In this document: piece by piece, positions 19,810 through 28,711 of the stretch
How positions within the stretch are numbered: position 1 is the first letter of the stretch
How the letters are laid out: every line of letters begins with the position of its first letter
From: Streptomyces showdoensis
Lineage (GTDB): Bacteria; Actinomycetota; Actinomycetes; Streptomycetales; Streptomycetaceae
DNA: 64,000 nucleotides
Reading direction: 5' to 3'
Assembly (NCBI RefSeq): GCF_039535475.1
Contig: NZ_BAAAXG010000026.1
Coordinates: 1,116,001-1,180,000, forward strand
Notes under the pieces: model-generated
The model's database searches: none
Told to the model about the DNA's origin: nothing
What the model saw: only the letters and a program-made list of their open reading frames with translations
Program-made: the position numbers and the translations under genes

Positions 19810-20097
19810 ATGCGTAGTGAAACCCCTTCGGCCCCCTCGACGCCCGCGGACGACAGCGCGCCGGGTGACGGCCTGGTCCGCGCCGGCGCGATCGTCTTCA
19901 TCGTCGGCGCGGTGGCGACGCTGGTCACGGTGGCTCCGCTGTTCCTCGGAACGAAGCCGTTCCCGACCGTCGCCTACCTCGTCTCCATGCTGATGGGCGT
20001 CGGATTCCTCGTCGCCGGCGCCGGGGTGTTCCGCTCGATCGCCGTCCAGCGGCGCCGGGCCCGCGCGGTCCAGGCCGCGACGGTTCAGCCCCGGTAG
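19810..20097 (+). CDS. Small two-TM membrane protein
   Basis: 95 residues with two hydrophobic helices (about 26-46 and 56-75) and a basic tail (QRRRARA). Function unknown. TACCCT (19798-19803) ends 6 nt before the ATG, indicating a leaderless message. The stop overlaps the 3' end of the convergent HAD gene by 13 bp. Confidence 0.72.
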   Translation: MRSETPSAPSTPADDSAPGDGLVRAGAIVFIVGAVATLVTVAPLFLGTKPFPTVAYLVSMLMGVGFLVAGAGVFRSIAVQRRRARAVQAATVQPR

Positions 20098-20729
20098 GCC
20101 TCCCACCAGGCACGGAAGTCCGTCAGGTCGTCGAGGACCACGTCCGCGCCGGCCGCGCGCAGCTCCTCGGGGGCGCACGGGCCGGTCGCCACGGCGACCG
20201 AGAACGCGCCGGCGGTCATCGCCCCGCGCACGTCGCCGACGTGATCACCCACGTACACCCCCGCGCCGTGGGCACGGAGCGCCTCCGCCTTGCCCTCGGC
20301 GAACAGACCGCCGATGACGGCGTCCGGCTCGATGCCGAGGTGCGCGAAGTGCAGCTTGGCCTGCGGCTCGTTCTTGGCGGTCACCACGATGGTCCGGCCG
20401 CCGGCCTCGCGAACGGCTTGAATCGCATCCACCGCCCCGGGCATCGGCACGGTCGGCTCGATCGCGTGGACGCCGTAGAACTCCCGGTAGAGCGCCGCCA
20501 TCTCCGGCACGCGCTCCTGCGGGAACCAGTGCGCGAGCTCCTGCTCCAGCGGCGGCCCGAGCCGGGTGACGACGAGCTCGGCGTCGACCGGGACGCCGGT
20601 GGCGGCCGAGAGGGCCTCGAACGCCGCCCTGATCCCGGGACGGGTGTCGAGCAGCGTGAGGTCGAGGTCGAAACCGACGGTGAGGGGGCTCAGGGGCACG
20701 GGCGCGGAGGTCGTCGTCATAGGGGTCAT
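20085..20729 (-). CDS. HAD-superfamily hydrolase (phosphoglycolate phosphatase-like)
   Basis: 214 residues. Motif I is FDLDLTLLD with the nucleophile Asp near residue 21 and the second Asp at 23; motif II is VVTAKN; motif III/IV is YVGDHVGDVRGAMTAG. The helical cap lies at about 30-95. This is a HAD-IA phosphatase on a small phosphorylated metabolite; the substrate is not evident. An in-frame ATG at 20720 is an alternative start. Confidence 0.85.
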   Translation of the reverse strand: MTPMTTTSAPVPLSPLTVGFDLDLTLLDTRPGIRAAFEALSAATGVPVDAELVVTRLGPPLEQELAHWFPQERVPEMAALYREFYGVHAIEPTVPMPGAVDAIQAVREAGGRTIVVTAKNEPQAKLHFAHLGIEPDAVIGGLFAEGKAEALRAHGAGVYVGDHVGDVRGAMTAGAFSVAVATGPCAPEELRAAGADVVLDDLTDFRAWWEAYRG

Positions 20730-20765
20730 TGTGCCCGGGTGTTCGAAAGGGGCCGCTGTCTAGAC

Positions 20766-20784
20766 TTAGCCAAGCCTTACCGAA
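20766..20784. promoter_or_regulatory. Iron box (DmdR/IdeR-type operator)
   Basis: The 19-bp sequence TTAGCCAAGCCTTACCGAA matches the actinobacterial iron box (TTAGGTTAGGCTCACCTAA) at 13 of 19 positions, including both outer arms. It ends 23 bp before the first permease start, where an iron-loaded DtxR-type repressor (DmdR1 in Streptomyces) would block transcription. Confidence 0.7.
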
Positions 20785-20807
20785 CCTCGTCCCTCTGATG
20801 GGTGTAC

Positions 20808-21809
20808 ATGACCGCCCCACGTACCCGGCGCGCCGTCGCGACCGGCGCGGCCCTCGCCGCCCTGGTGCTCGCGATCCTGCTGAGCCTCGCGGTCGGCGCC
20901 CGCGCCGTCCCCCCGTCCACCGTCGTCGACGCCCTGCTGCACGGCGCGACGAGCCCCGACGCCGAGGTCGTACGGGAGCTGCGGGTGCCCCGCACCCTGA
21001 TCGGCCTCATGGTCGGCGCCGCGCTCGCCCTCGCCGGGACCGCCCTGCAGGGCATCACCCGCAACCCGATCGCCGACCCCGGCATCCTCGGCATCAGCCA
21101 GGGAGCCTCGGTCGGCGTCGTGCTCGCCATCGCGTTCGCCGGGGTGCACTCCCTCACCGGGTACGTCTGGTTCGCCTTCGCCGGCGCCGCGCTCGCCTCC
21201 GTCGCCGTGTACGCGATCGCCTCCCGCGGCCGCGGCGGCGCCACCCCGGTGAAGCTGGCGCTCGGCGGGGCGGCGATCAACGCGCTGCTGCTCTCCGTGA
21301 CGACCGGGGTCCTCACCACGAAGGCGTCCGCCCTCGACGAGTTCCGGTTCTGGCAGATCGGCTCGCTGGACGGCCGGGACGCCCAGATCGTCGCCCAGAT
21401 CTGGCCCTTCCTGCTGCTCGGCACCGTCCTCGTGGTCTCCGTCGCCCGCGGCCTGGACGCGCTCGCCCTCGGCGAGGACGTCGCCAAGGGCCTCGGCCAG
21501 CGGGTCGCGACCGTGCGGATCGTCGGCGGCCTCGGCGCGACCGTGCTGACCGGCGCCGCCGTCGCAGCCGCCGGCCCGATCGCCTTCGTCGGCCTCGCCG
21601 TCCCGCACATCGCCCGCGCGGTCGTCGGCAGCGACCACCGCTGGGTGCTGCCCATGGCGGCGCTCATCGGACCCGTGATGCTGCTGGTGTCGGACGTCCT
21701 CGGCCGCATCCTCTTCCCGCCGGGCGAGGTCCCGGCGGGCGTGATGACCGCCCTGATCGGCGTGCCGTTCCTGGTGACGCTGGTGCGCCGGAAGGCGGTG
21801 CCCGCGTGA
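20808..21809 (+). CDS. FecCD-family iron-siderophore ABC permease
   Basis: About 333 residues with some ten membrane helices. The FecCD pattern is clear: LRVPRTLIGLMVGAALALAGTALQG, then NPIADPGILGISQGAS, and GPIAFVGLAVPHIAR. It forms half of the membrane channel with the next permease. GTG at 20802 is an alternative start. First gene of a three-gene unit joined by two 4-bp GTGA overlaps and placed under the iron box, so it is expected to be induced by iron starvation. Confidence 0.88.
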   Translation: MTAPRTRRAVATGAALAALVLAILLSLAVGARAVPPSTVVDALLHGATSPDAEVVRELRVPRTLIGLMVGAALALAGTALQGITRNPIADPGILGISQGASVGVVLAIAFAGVHSLTGYVWFAFAGAALASVAVYAIASRGRGGATPVKLALGGAAINALLLSVTTGVLTTKASALDEFRFWQIGSLDGRDAQIVAQIWPFLLLGTVLVVSVARGLDALALGEDVAKGLGQRVATVRIVGGLGATVLTGAAVAAAGPIAFVGLAVPHIARAVVGSDHRWVLPMAALIGPVMLLVSDVLGRILFPPGEVPAGVMTALIGVPFLVTLVRRKAVPA

Positions 21810-22867
21810 GCGCCACCACCGCCCCCGTGCGCCCCGCCGGGTACGGGCTCGTGCGCGCCGGGCGCGCCTCCTTCCTCGTCCACCGGCGCTCCGCGCTCGT
21901 CGCCGCAGGGCTCGTGCTGCTGCTGGCCGCGGTCTGCGTCGCGTACCTCTGCGTCGGCGAACGGTTCGTCGCCCCCGCCGAGGTCCTGAAGATCCTCGCC
22001 GGGGAGCGCGCGCCCGCCGCCTTCGTCGTCGAGGACCTGCGGCTGCCGCGGCTCGCGACCGGGCTCATGGTCGGCGCCGCCTTCGGGATCGCGGGCGCGC
22101 TCATCCAGACCGTCGCCCGGAACCCGCTGGCCAGCCCCGACATCATCGGCATCAGCCAGGGCGCGGGCGCGGTGACCGTGGCGGCGATGACCTTCGGGCT
22201 CGCCTCGTACACCGTCCTGCCGTACCTCTCGATCGCCGGCGGCGTGCTCGCCGCCGCGCTCGTGTACGTGTTCGCCTGGCGGGGCGGGCTGCACGCCACC
22301 CGCTTCGTGCTCATCGGCATCGGCTTCGCCATCGCGCTGCGCTCGCTGACCACCCTGTTCATGACCAAGGGCGACTACCTGGTCGCCCAGCAGGCCCAGA
22401 TCTGGATGACCGGCTCGCTCAACGGGCGCGGCTGGGACGAGTCCCTGCCGCTGCGGATCACGCTGCTCGTGATGCTGCCGGCCGTGCTGTGGGCGGCGCG
22501 CGCCCAGCGGACGGTGGCGCTCGACGACGACACGGCGACGGCGCTCGGGGTGCGGCTCGGGCGGGTCCGGCTCGGGCTCGTCGCGGTGGGCGTGATCCTG
22601 GCCTCGGTCGCCACGGGCGTCGCCGGACCGGTCGACTTCGTGGCGCTGCTCGCCCCGCAGATCGCCCGCCGGACCACCCGCACCGCCCAGATCCCGCTGC
22701 TGTGCTCGGCCCTCATGGGCGCGCTGGTCGTCGTCGCCGCCGACCTGCTGGGCCGGCGGCTCTTCTCCCCCGTCGAACTGCCGGTGGGCGTCCTCACGGC
22801 GGCGGTCGGCGCCCCGTACCTGATCTGGCTGATCATGCGCAGCCGTGGAGTAGGAGGCAGATCGTGA
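21806..22867 (+). CDS. FecCD-family iron-siderophore ABC permease
   Basis: 353 residues, the second channel subunit. Motifs parallel those of the first permease: LRLPRLATGLMVGAAFGIAGALIQ, NPLASPDIIGISQGAG and GPVDFVALLAPQIAR. Its GTG overlaps the previous stop and its stop overlaps the next GTG, showing translational coupling. Confidence 0.88.
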   Translation: MSATTAPVRPAGYGLVRAGRASFLVHRRSALVAAGLVLLLAAVCVAYLCVGERFVAPAEVLKILAGERAPAAFVVEDLRLPRLATGLMVGAAFGIAGALIQTVARNPLASPDIIGISQGAGAVTVAAMTFGLASYTVLPYLSIAGGVLAAALVYVFAWRGGLHATRFVLIGIGFAIALRSLTTLFMTKGDYLVAQQAQIWMTGSLNGRGWDESLPLRITLLVMLPAVLWAARAQRTVALDDDTATALGVRLGRVRLGLVAVGVILASVATGVAGPVDFVALLAPQIARRTTRTAQIPLLCSALMGALVVVAADLLGRRLFSPVELPVGVLTAAVGAPYLIWLIMRSRGVGGRS

Positions 22868-23682
22868 GCAGGCTTGCGACGCGGGAGCTGACCCTCGCGT
22901 ACGAGGAGCGGACCGTCGTCCACGAGCTGGACCTGGCGATCCCCGACGGCCGGGTCACCGTCATCGTCGGCCCCAACGCGTGCGGCAAGTCGACCACGCT
23001 GCGGGCGCTCGGCCGGCTCCTCAAGCCCAGGGGCGGGGCCGTCCTGCTCGACGGCGAGGAGCTCGCGAAGGTCCCCACCAAGCGGATCGCCCGGTCCATC
23101 GGCCTGCTCCCGCAGACGCCCGTCGCCCCCGAGGCGATCACCGTCGGCGACCTCGTCGCGCGCGGCCGGCAGCCGCACCAGGCGTGGTGGAAGCAGTGGT
23201 CGGAGGAGGACGAGCGGGCGGTCGTCGACGCGATGGAACGCACCGACGTCGCCGCCCTGGCGCACCGCTCGGTGGACGAGCTCTCCGGCGGGCAGCGCCA
23301 GCGCGTGTGGATCGCGATGGCCCTCGCCCAGGAGACCGACCTGCTCCTCCTCGACGAGCCCACCACCTACCTCGACATCGCCCACCAGGTCGAGGTCCTG
23401 GACCTGGTCCGCCGCCTCAACCACGTCCGCGGCCGCACCGTCGTCCTCGTCCTCCACGACCTCAACCAGGCCGCGCGCTACGCGGACCACCTGGTCGCGA
23501 TGAAGGCCGGCCGGGTGGTGGCGGAGGGCGCCCCGGGGGACGTCGTCACGGCGGAGCTCGTCCGCGAGGTGTTCGGCCTGGAGTCGGTGGTCGTGCCCGA
23601 CCCGGTGACGGGGTCGCCCCTGGTGGTGCCGGGCGCGCCGTGGTCGGGGGCGGTGGAGGACGCGGAGCCGGTACGGGGGTGA
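22864..23682 (+). CDS. Iron-siderophore ABC transporter ATPase (FecE/FepC-like)
   Basis: 272 residues with Walker A (GPNACGKST, Lys near residue 42), the ABC signature LSGGQRQRVWIAMALAQ, Walker B LLLLDEPTTYLDIAHQ and the switch His (VLHDLNQA). The D-loop variant TTYLDIAHQ is typical of the FepC class. It powers the two preceding permeases. No substrate-binding lipoprotein is encoded in the operon, so one must come from elsewhere in the genome. Confidence 0.9.
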   Translation: MSRLATRELTLAYEERTVVHELDLAIPDGRVTVIVGPNACGKSTTLRALGRLLKPRGGAVLLDGEELAKVPTKRIARSIGLLPQTPVAPEAITVGDLVARGRQPHQAWWKQWSEEDERAVVDAMERTDVAALAHRSVDELSGGQRQRVWIAMALAQETDLLLLDEPTTYLDIAHQVEVLDLVRRLNHVRGRTVVLVLHDLNQAARYADHLVAMKAGRVVAEGAPGDVVTAELVREVFGLESVVVPDPVTGSPLVVPGAPWSGAVEDAEPVRG

Positions 23683-23771
23683 CCGGCGTGTAGTCCCTCT
23701 CCAGGGCGTTTCCGCACTCCAACGGGGCAACACCTCCTGCGGGGCGCCCGCCGGGGCGGGAGTCTGTGGGC

Positions 23772-25214
23772 ATGGAACGCCGGACCAAGATCACGGTGCA
23801 TCCGCCGAACAACCGCGGCCTGCGCGAGGTGCGCATCGGCGGCGAGACGGTGGGCAGCGTCTGGTCGCTGCGAGAACTGCGGACCCTGCTCCGGCGCCAC
23901 GGCGTCCCTCCCGACCTGGACCCGGACGACAGGTCCCGCGTGTCCTGGCTGGGCGGCGGAAGCGACACCTGGCCCGATCACAGCTGGCGCAGGCACGCGG
24001 TGATCGTCCTGATGGTGGCGGGCCTGGTGACCGGCGGGGTCCTGCTGACCACGGTGGGCGCCCCGGACGCCTTCAACGCGCTGACCTTCGCGGGGCGGAT
24101 CTCCGGGTTCCTGTTCATCCTCGGGGGCGTGACCGAGGTGGCGGCGGCCGTCGCGGCCGTCGACTACTGGGGCAAACGCGGCCTGACGGCCTCCGGGGCG
24201 ATCGTCCTCGTGGGCGTCCTGATCGCCCTGACCGTCACCACCCTGCTGATCTTCCTGTGGTCCGAGGAGATGGAGTACACGCCGTACATGTGGGCGATCT
24301 TCCCTCTGTGCGCCTGGTCCCTGTGGGCACTGTGGGTGGTGATCAGGGGGAAGGTGTGGCGCGGCACTCCGCATCCGACGAAGATCGCGACCGGGGTGGT
24401 GGTCACCGCGCTGCTCGCCGCGGTGAACCTGGCCTACTCGGCCATGTACCAGCCCACCACGGCACCGGCGAAGCTGGACGTCTCTGCACGGTTCGGAGAA
24501 GCGCGCCTGGACCTCGACGAGCCGGTCTACCACGTTCCCGTGACGTTCCGGCTGAAGAACTCGGGCACCGTTCCCCTCTACATCCTCGCCGGCGACTGGT
24601 CCGTCTACGGGCGCGGGGGAAAGTACGTCGAGAAGAGCGAGGAACTGCGGGACCGCAGGACGGCACTCGAGCAGGGGGAGCACGACGCGTGGCGCCACGT
24701 CGAATCCGTCGGGGACACCTCCCTCGGCGTCGGCCCGTTCTCAGGACCCGGCAACTGGTACGAACCGGGTGAGGAGTTCAGCCAGGACAAGATCGTCGAG
24801 ATCCCCAAGGCGTCGGAGTACGACACGGTCAAGGCCCAGCTGAAGCTCCACGTCATGCGGATGGACCGGGGAAGGATCGACCTCGCCGCCTTCAGCACGG
24901 AGCAGTACTCGTGGGACAAGGAGTCGGTCCTGTACTGCCCCGAGGAGAAGTGTCACGGCGAGTTCCTCGCCTACAACGCCCAGGTTCGCAACAACAACAA
25001 CCTGGTCAACGTGACGCGGAAGCCTCGTTACGTGACCGCGTGGTGGGGCCTGGGCGAGGCCGACTCCAACTTCGACTCCAACATCTCCACGTTCAAGGGG
25101 AAGGGCTTCATGAGCGACGCCGAGACGGAGCGTGAGAACAAGAGATACGACCTGTTCACCGTCACCGCCGACGCCGCCATCCCCTTCGCCGACGTCGTGG
25201 ACCCCCGCCCCTGA
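23772..25214 (+). CDS. Membrane protein of unknown function
   Basis: About 480 residues. The first 45 are cytoplasmic and basic; four or five hydrophobic helices span about 75-220 (including VIVLMVAGLVTGGVLLTTVG and IVLVGVLIALTVTTLLIFLW). The last 250 residues are a hydrophilic, beta-rich domain with asparagine-rich stretches (NAQVRNNNNLVNV), probably extracellular. GAGTCT ends 6 nt before the ATG, consistent with a leaderless start. Third-position GC is slightly lower than in neighbours. I do not recognise the family. Confidence 0.7.
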   Translation: MERRTKITVHPPNNRGLREVRIGGETVGSVWSLRELRTLLRRHGVPPDLDPDDRSRVSWLGGGSDTWPDHSWRRHAVIVLMVAGLVTGGVLLTTVGAPDAFNALTFAGRISGFLFILGGVTEVAAAVAAVDYWGKRGLTASGAIVLVGVLIALTVTTLLIFLWSEEMEYTPYMWAIFPLCAWSLWALWVVIRGKVWRGTPHPTKIATGVVVTALLAAVNLAYSAMYQPTTAPAKLDVSARFGEARLDLDEPVYHVPVTFRLKNSGTVPLYILAGDWSVYGRGGKYVEKSEELRDRRTALEQGEHDAWRHVESVGDTSLGVGPFSGPGNWYEPGEEFSQDKIVEIPKASEYDTVKAQLKLHVMRMDRGRIDLAAFSTEQYSWDKESVLYCPEEKCHGEFLAYNAQVRNNNNLVNVTRKPRYVTAWWGLGEADSNFDSNISTFKGKGFMSDAETERENKRYDLFTVTADAAIPFADVVDPRP

Positions 25215-25221
25215 GCCCCGC

Positions 25222-26049
25222 TCACCCCCGCCGCGACCGCCACAGCAGGTACAGCCCCGACGCGATCGCCGCGGCCCGCAGGGTCCAGGGCCAGGTGTCG
25301 GAGAGGGCCGCTCCCAGCGCCTCGCCGCCCGGGGCCACCGGGTCGCCCCAGCGGCCGCCGACGCGGCCCCACAGCCAGACCGCGCCCGCGGTGACGGCGA
25401 GGCCCGGGAGGGTGAGGGCGGCGGCGCGGCGTTCGCGGGAGAAGTAGGTCAGCACCCAGCCCGCGGCGAGCGGGAGCAGCCAGCCGCCGGCCGCGCCCGT
25501 CAGGAGGAGGGCGGCGGAGACGAGCAGGAGGGGGCTGCCGAGGCGGAAGGAGAGACGGCGGCGGAGCGCCGCCCCGCGCTCCTCCGGTACGGCCTCCTCG
25601 TCAGCGTCTTCGGCGGTCGCGGCGTCGTCATCGGCGTCGTCCTCGGCGTCCGGCGGCTCCAGGAGCTCCGGGATCTCCACCCCGCCGTGAAAGCCGAGGG
25701 CGGCCGGGACGTCCATCGCGTCGACGACATCGCCGCCGGCCCCGGTGGCGTCCGCACGCCACCAGTCCGGCTCCCGGGGCGCGGGCACCGCCTCGGCCTC
25801 GGCCTCGGTGTCGGTGTCGGGCCGTGGACCCGGCACCCGGCGTGTCCCGTCGACCACCTCGTCCGGCGTACCCAGGTCGCCGAGGATCCCCCGCACCGGC
25901 TCCCCCTTCACCGTGCGGCGGCGTTCGATCTCGTCGCGCAGGCCCGTGACCAGCTCGCGGCGCTCGGCCGAGGGCATCCGGCGCTGCTGGGCCAGGTCGC
26001 CGACGCGGCTCAGATAGTCGAAGACCAACCGGTCGTTCTCGATCCCCAC
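25222..26049 (-). CDS. Membrane protein with HAAS-like N-terminal domain
   Basis: 275 residues. The N terminus (RLVFDYLSRVGDLAQQRRMP, then LVTGLRDEIERR and GEPVRGILGDLGTPDEVV) looks like the HAAS/DUF1700-type helical domain found on membrane signalling proteins. An acidic linker (about 130-160) precedes four hydrophobic segments. The GTG start follows a mirrored leaderless promoter shared with the divergent gene. The 3' end is 8 bp from the convergent gene. Confidence 0.7.
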   Translation of the reverse strand: MGIENDRLVFDYLSRVGDLAQQRRMPSAERRELVTGLRDEIERRRTVKGEPVRGILGDLGTPDEVVDGTRRVPGPRPDTDTEAEAEAVPAPREPDWWRADATGAGGDVVDAMDVPAALGFHGGVEIPELLEPPDAEDDADDDAATAEDADEEAVPEERGAALRRRLSFRLGSPLLLVSAALLLTGAAGGWLLPLAAGWVLTYFSRERRAAALTLPGLAVTAGAVWLWGRVGGRWGDPVAPGGEALGAALSDTWPWTLRAAAIASGLYLLWRSRRG

Positions 26050-26100
26050 GGCACGACGTTAGCGCCTGCGCAGGGGCTAACGTGGTGCGGATGGGGATCG
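26040..26100. promoter_or_regulatory. Mirror-image divergent leaderless promoters
   Basis: CGATCCCCA (26040-26048) and TGGGGATCG (26092-26100) form the outer arms, and ACGTTAGC (26056-26063) and GCTAACGT (26076-26083) the inner arms, of one palindrome centred near 26070. Each strand thus reads GCTAACGT, then 6-7 nt, then a start codon followed by GGGATCG. TAACGT is the -10 for each gene. Both messages should begin at the start codon. Confidence 0.65.
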
Positions 26101-28640
26101 GTGAGCTGGACCGGGAGGCGCACGTGCCCGAGGCAACAGGTGTCGGCGCGGCGCCGCGCACCCTCGCGGAGGCGCTGCGCGCCGGTGGCGACGGGGGGAT
26201 CGCCGCGCTGCTGCGGGCCCGCCCGGACCTGCTCTCGCCGGTGCCGAACGACCTGACGCAGCTGGCCACCCGGGCCGGCACCCGCGGTTCCGTGGTGCGG
26301 GCCCTGGAGCGGCTGGACCGGTTCGCGCTGCAGGCGGCCGAGGCGCTGGCCGTGGCGCCCGACCCCGCCCCCTACCCCGTACTGCTGGAGCTGCTGACCG
26401 GCGACGGCGGCGAGCCCGAGATCGAGGCGGCGCTGCCGCGCGCGGTCGGGGTGCTGCGCGAGCAGGCGCTGGTGTGGGGCGACGACGAGCGGCTGCGGCT
26501 GGTGCGGACGGCGCGCGAGCTGCTCGCCCCGTCGGCGCAGCACCCCTCGCCGACCGGGCTCGGCCCGACGGTCGCGGAGGCGACGGCGGGCATGTCGCCG
26601 GGCCGGCTCCAGGAGATCATCGCGGCGGCCGGGCTGCCCGCGACCCACGACCCGGTGTCGGCGGTCGCGGCGCTGACGAGCCTGTTCACGGACCGTACGA
26701 GGATGGCGGCGCTGCTCGACACCGCGCCGCCGGAGGCGCTCACGGTGCTCGACCGGCTGGTGTGGGGCCCGCCGTACGGGGAGGTGACGGCCAATCCGAC
26801 GCCGCCGGTGCGCTGGCTGCGCGACCGGGGGCTGCTGCTCCCGGTGTCGACCCGGACGGTGGTGCTGCCCCGGGAGGCGGCGCTGCACCTGCGGGGCGGC
26901 CGGGCGCACCGCACGCCGGAGCCGGTGCCCCCCGTCGTGGGGACGGCCCGCGAGTACCGTCCCCAGGTGGTGGACAGCGCGGCGGCCGGCCAGGCGTACA
27001 CGGCGCTGGCGACCGCCGAGGAGCTGCTGAAGTCCTGGGACCAGGGCGGCCCGCAGGTGCTGCGGGCCGGCGGCCTCGCCGTCCGCGACCTGAAGCGCAC
27101 GGCCGCCGCCCTCGACACCGGCGAGCAGGTCGCCGCGTTCTGGCTGGAGCTGCTGTACGGGGCGGGACTGCTCGCCTCCGACGGGGAGGCCGACGAGCGC
27201 TACGCGCCGACCCCCGCGTACGACGACTGGCTCGACCTGCCGCCCGCCGAGCGCTGGGTGCGGCTCGTCGTCCCGTGGCTGGCCGCCACCCGCACCTCCG
27301 GCCTGGTCGGCACCCTGGACGGCAAGGGCCGCGCCCTCTCCGCCCTCGGCCCCGGACTCGACCGGGCGGCCGCCCCCGAGGTGCGCCACCGGGTCCTCGC
27401 CCTCCAGGCGACCCTCCCGCCGGGCTCCGCCGCCGACCGCGCCTCGGTGCTCGCCCGGCTGCGCTGGGACCGGCCGCTGCGGGGCGGCACCGGCGGCCCC
27501 GGCACCGACGACGGCGGCTCCGGCACCCCCGCCGACCTGCGCGCCCGGATCGCCGCCTGGACCCTCGACGAGGCCGAACTCCTCGGTGTCACCGGCCGCG
27601 GCGCGCTCGCCTCGCCCGCCCGCGCGCTGCTCAACCTGCCGCTCGCGGAGGCCGCCCCCGAATCCGCCCACCCGGGCGACTGCGAGCCGTCCGTCGCCGC
27701 CTCGCGGGCCGCGACCCTGCTGGCGCCGCTGCTGCCCGAGGCGGTCGACCACGTGCTGCTCCAGGCCGACCTGACGGCCGTCGCCCCGGGGCCGCTGCGC
27801 CGCCCGCTGGCGGAGGTGCTCTCGGTGCTCGCCGACGTGGAGTCGAAGGGCGGCGCGACCGTCTACCGCTTCACGCCCGGATCCGTACGCCGGGCCCTGG
27901 ACGCCGGGCGCAGCGCGTCCGACCTGCACGACTTCCTGACCGCGCACGCGCGCACGCCGGTGCCGCAGCCGCTCTCGTACCTGATCGACGACGTGGCGCG
28001 GAAGCACGGGCACCTGCGGGTCGGCGCCGCGTCGGCGTACGTGCGCTGCGACGACGACGCGGTGCTCGGCGAGATCCTCGCCGACCGGCGGTCGGCCCCG
28101 CTGCGGCTGCGGCGGCTCGCCCCGACCGTGCTCGCCGCGCAGGCGGACCCGTCCGCGCTGCTCGACGGGCTGCGGGCGATGGGGTACGCGCCCGCGGCCG
28201 AGTCCGCCGAGGGCGACGTGCTGATCACCCGCGCCGACGCGTACCGCACCCCGCCGCGCACCCCTCCCGCCCCGGTCCCGGACGGCCCTCCCGCCCCGGA
28301 CGCCACGCTGCTCACGGCGGCGGTGCGGGCGATCCGGGCGGGCGACCGGGCCGCCACCGTGGTCCGCAAGGAGCCCGCCACGCCGCTCGCGGCCGGCGAA
28401 CTCCCCCGCACCTCGGCCGCCGAGACCCTGGCCACCGTGCAGGCCGCCGCCATGACCGGTTCGGCCGTGTGGATCGGCTACGTCAACGCGGAGGGCGCGG
28501 CCAGCCAGCGGGTCATCGCGCCGGTCCGGGTCGAGGGCGGCTTCGTGACCGGGTACGACCACACGGCCGACGAGGTGCGGACGTACCCGCTGCACCGGAT
28601 CACGGGCGTGGCCGAGCTGGCGGACGACGAGACCGTCTGA
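26091..28640 (+). CDS. Helicase-associated (XPB/Ssl2-like) and WYL-domain protein
   Basis: About 849 residues. The middle (VDHVLLQADLTAVAPGPL, then KGGATVYRFTPGSVRRALDAG and VPQPLSYLIDDVARKHG) is the helicase-C-like domain of actinobacterial XPB-partner proteins such as Rv0862c, which sits beside the XPB helicase gene in Mycobacterium. The last 80 residues (VWIGYVNAEGAASQRVIAPV, VTGYDHTADEVRTYPLHRI) are a WYL domain, a nucleic-acid-sensing module. No Walker motifs are present, so it is not a helicase itself. ATG 26091 suits the leaderless promoter; GTG 26124 has a strong GGGAGG site and is an alternative. The XPB gene is 7 kb away here. Confidence 0.8.
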   Translation: MGIGELDREAHVPEATGVGAAPRTLAEALRAGGDGGIAALLRARPDLLSPVPNDLTQLATRAGTRGSVVRALERLDRFALQAAEALAVAPDPAPYPVLLELLTGDGGEPEIEAALPRAVGVLREQALVWGDDERLRLVRTARELLAPSAQHPSPTGLGPTVAEATAGMSPGRLQEIIAAAGLPATHDPVSAVAALTSLFTDRTRMAALLDTAPPEALTVLDRLVWGPPYGEVTANPTPPVRWLRDRGLLLPVSTRTVVLPREAALHLRGGRAHRTPEPVPPVVGTAREYRPQVVDSAAAGQAYTALATAEELLKSWDQGGPQVLRAGGLAVRDLKRTAAALDTGEQVAAFWLELLYGAGLLASDGEADERYAPTPAYDDWLDLPPAERWVRLVVPWLAATRTSGLVGTLDGKGRALSALGPGLDRAAAPEVRHRVLALQATLPPGSAADRASVLARLRWDRPLRGGTGGPGTDDGGSGTPADLRARIAAWTLDEAELLGVTGRGALASPARALLNLPLAEAAPESAHPGDCEPSVAASRAATLLAPLLPEAVDHVLLQADLTAVAPGPLRRPLAEVLSVLADVESKGGATVYRFTPGSVRRALDAGRSASDLHDFLTAHARTPVPQPLSYLIDDVARKHGHLRVGAASAYVRCDDDAVLGEILADRRSAPLRLRRLAPTVLAAQADPSALLDGLRAMGYAPAAESAEGDVLITRADAYRTPPRTPPAPVPDGPPAPDATLLTAAVRAIRAGDRAATVVRKEPATPLAAGELPRTSAAETLATVQAAAMTGSAVWIGYVNAEGAASQRVIAPVRVEGGFVTGYDHTADEVRTYPLHRITGVAELADDETV

Positions 28641-28657
28641 GGCGCCCCGGGGCGCCT
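28640..28657. repeat. 18-bp perfect palindrome at a convergent junction
   Basis: AGGCGCCCCGGGGCGCCT begins at the last base of the WYL-protein stop codon and lies between two converging genes. It may act as a terminator, although it leaves no free loop unless the central pairs open. Confidence 0.45.
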
Positions 28658-28711
28658 GGGACGTGCCTGTCGGATCACGCCGCGCGCCCCGCCCGATCCG
28701 GAGGACACGGC

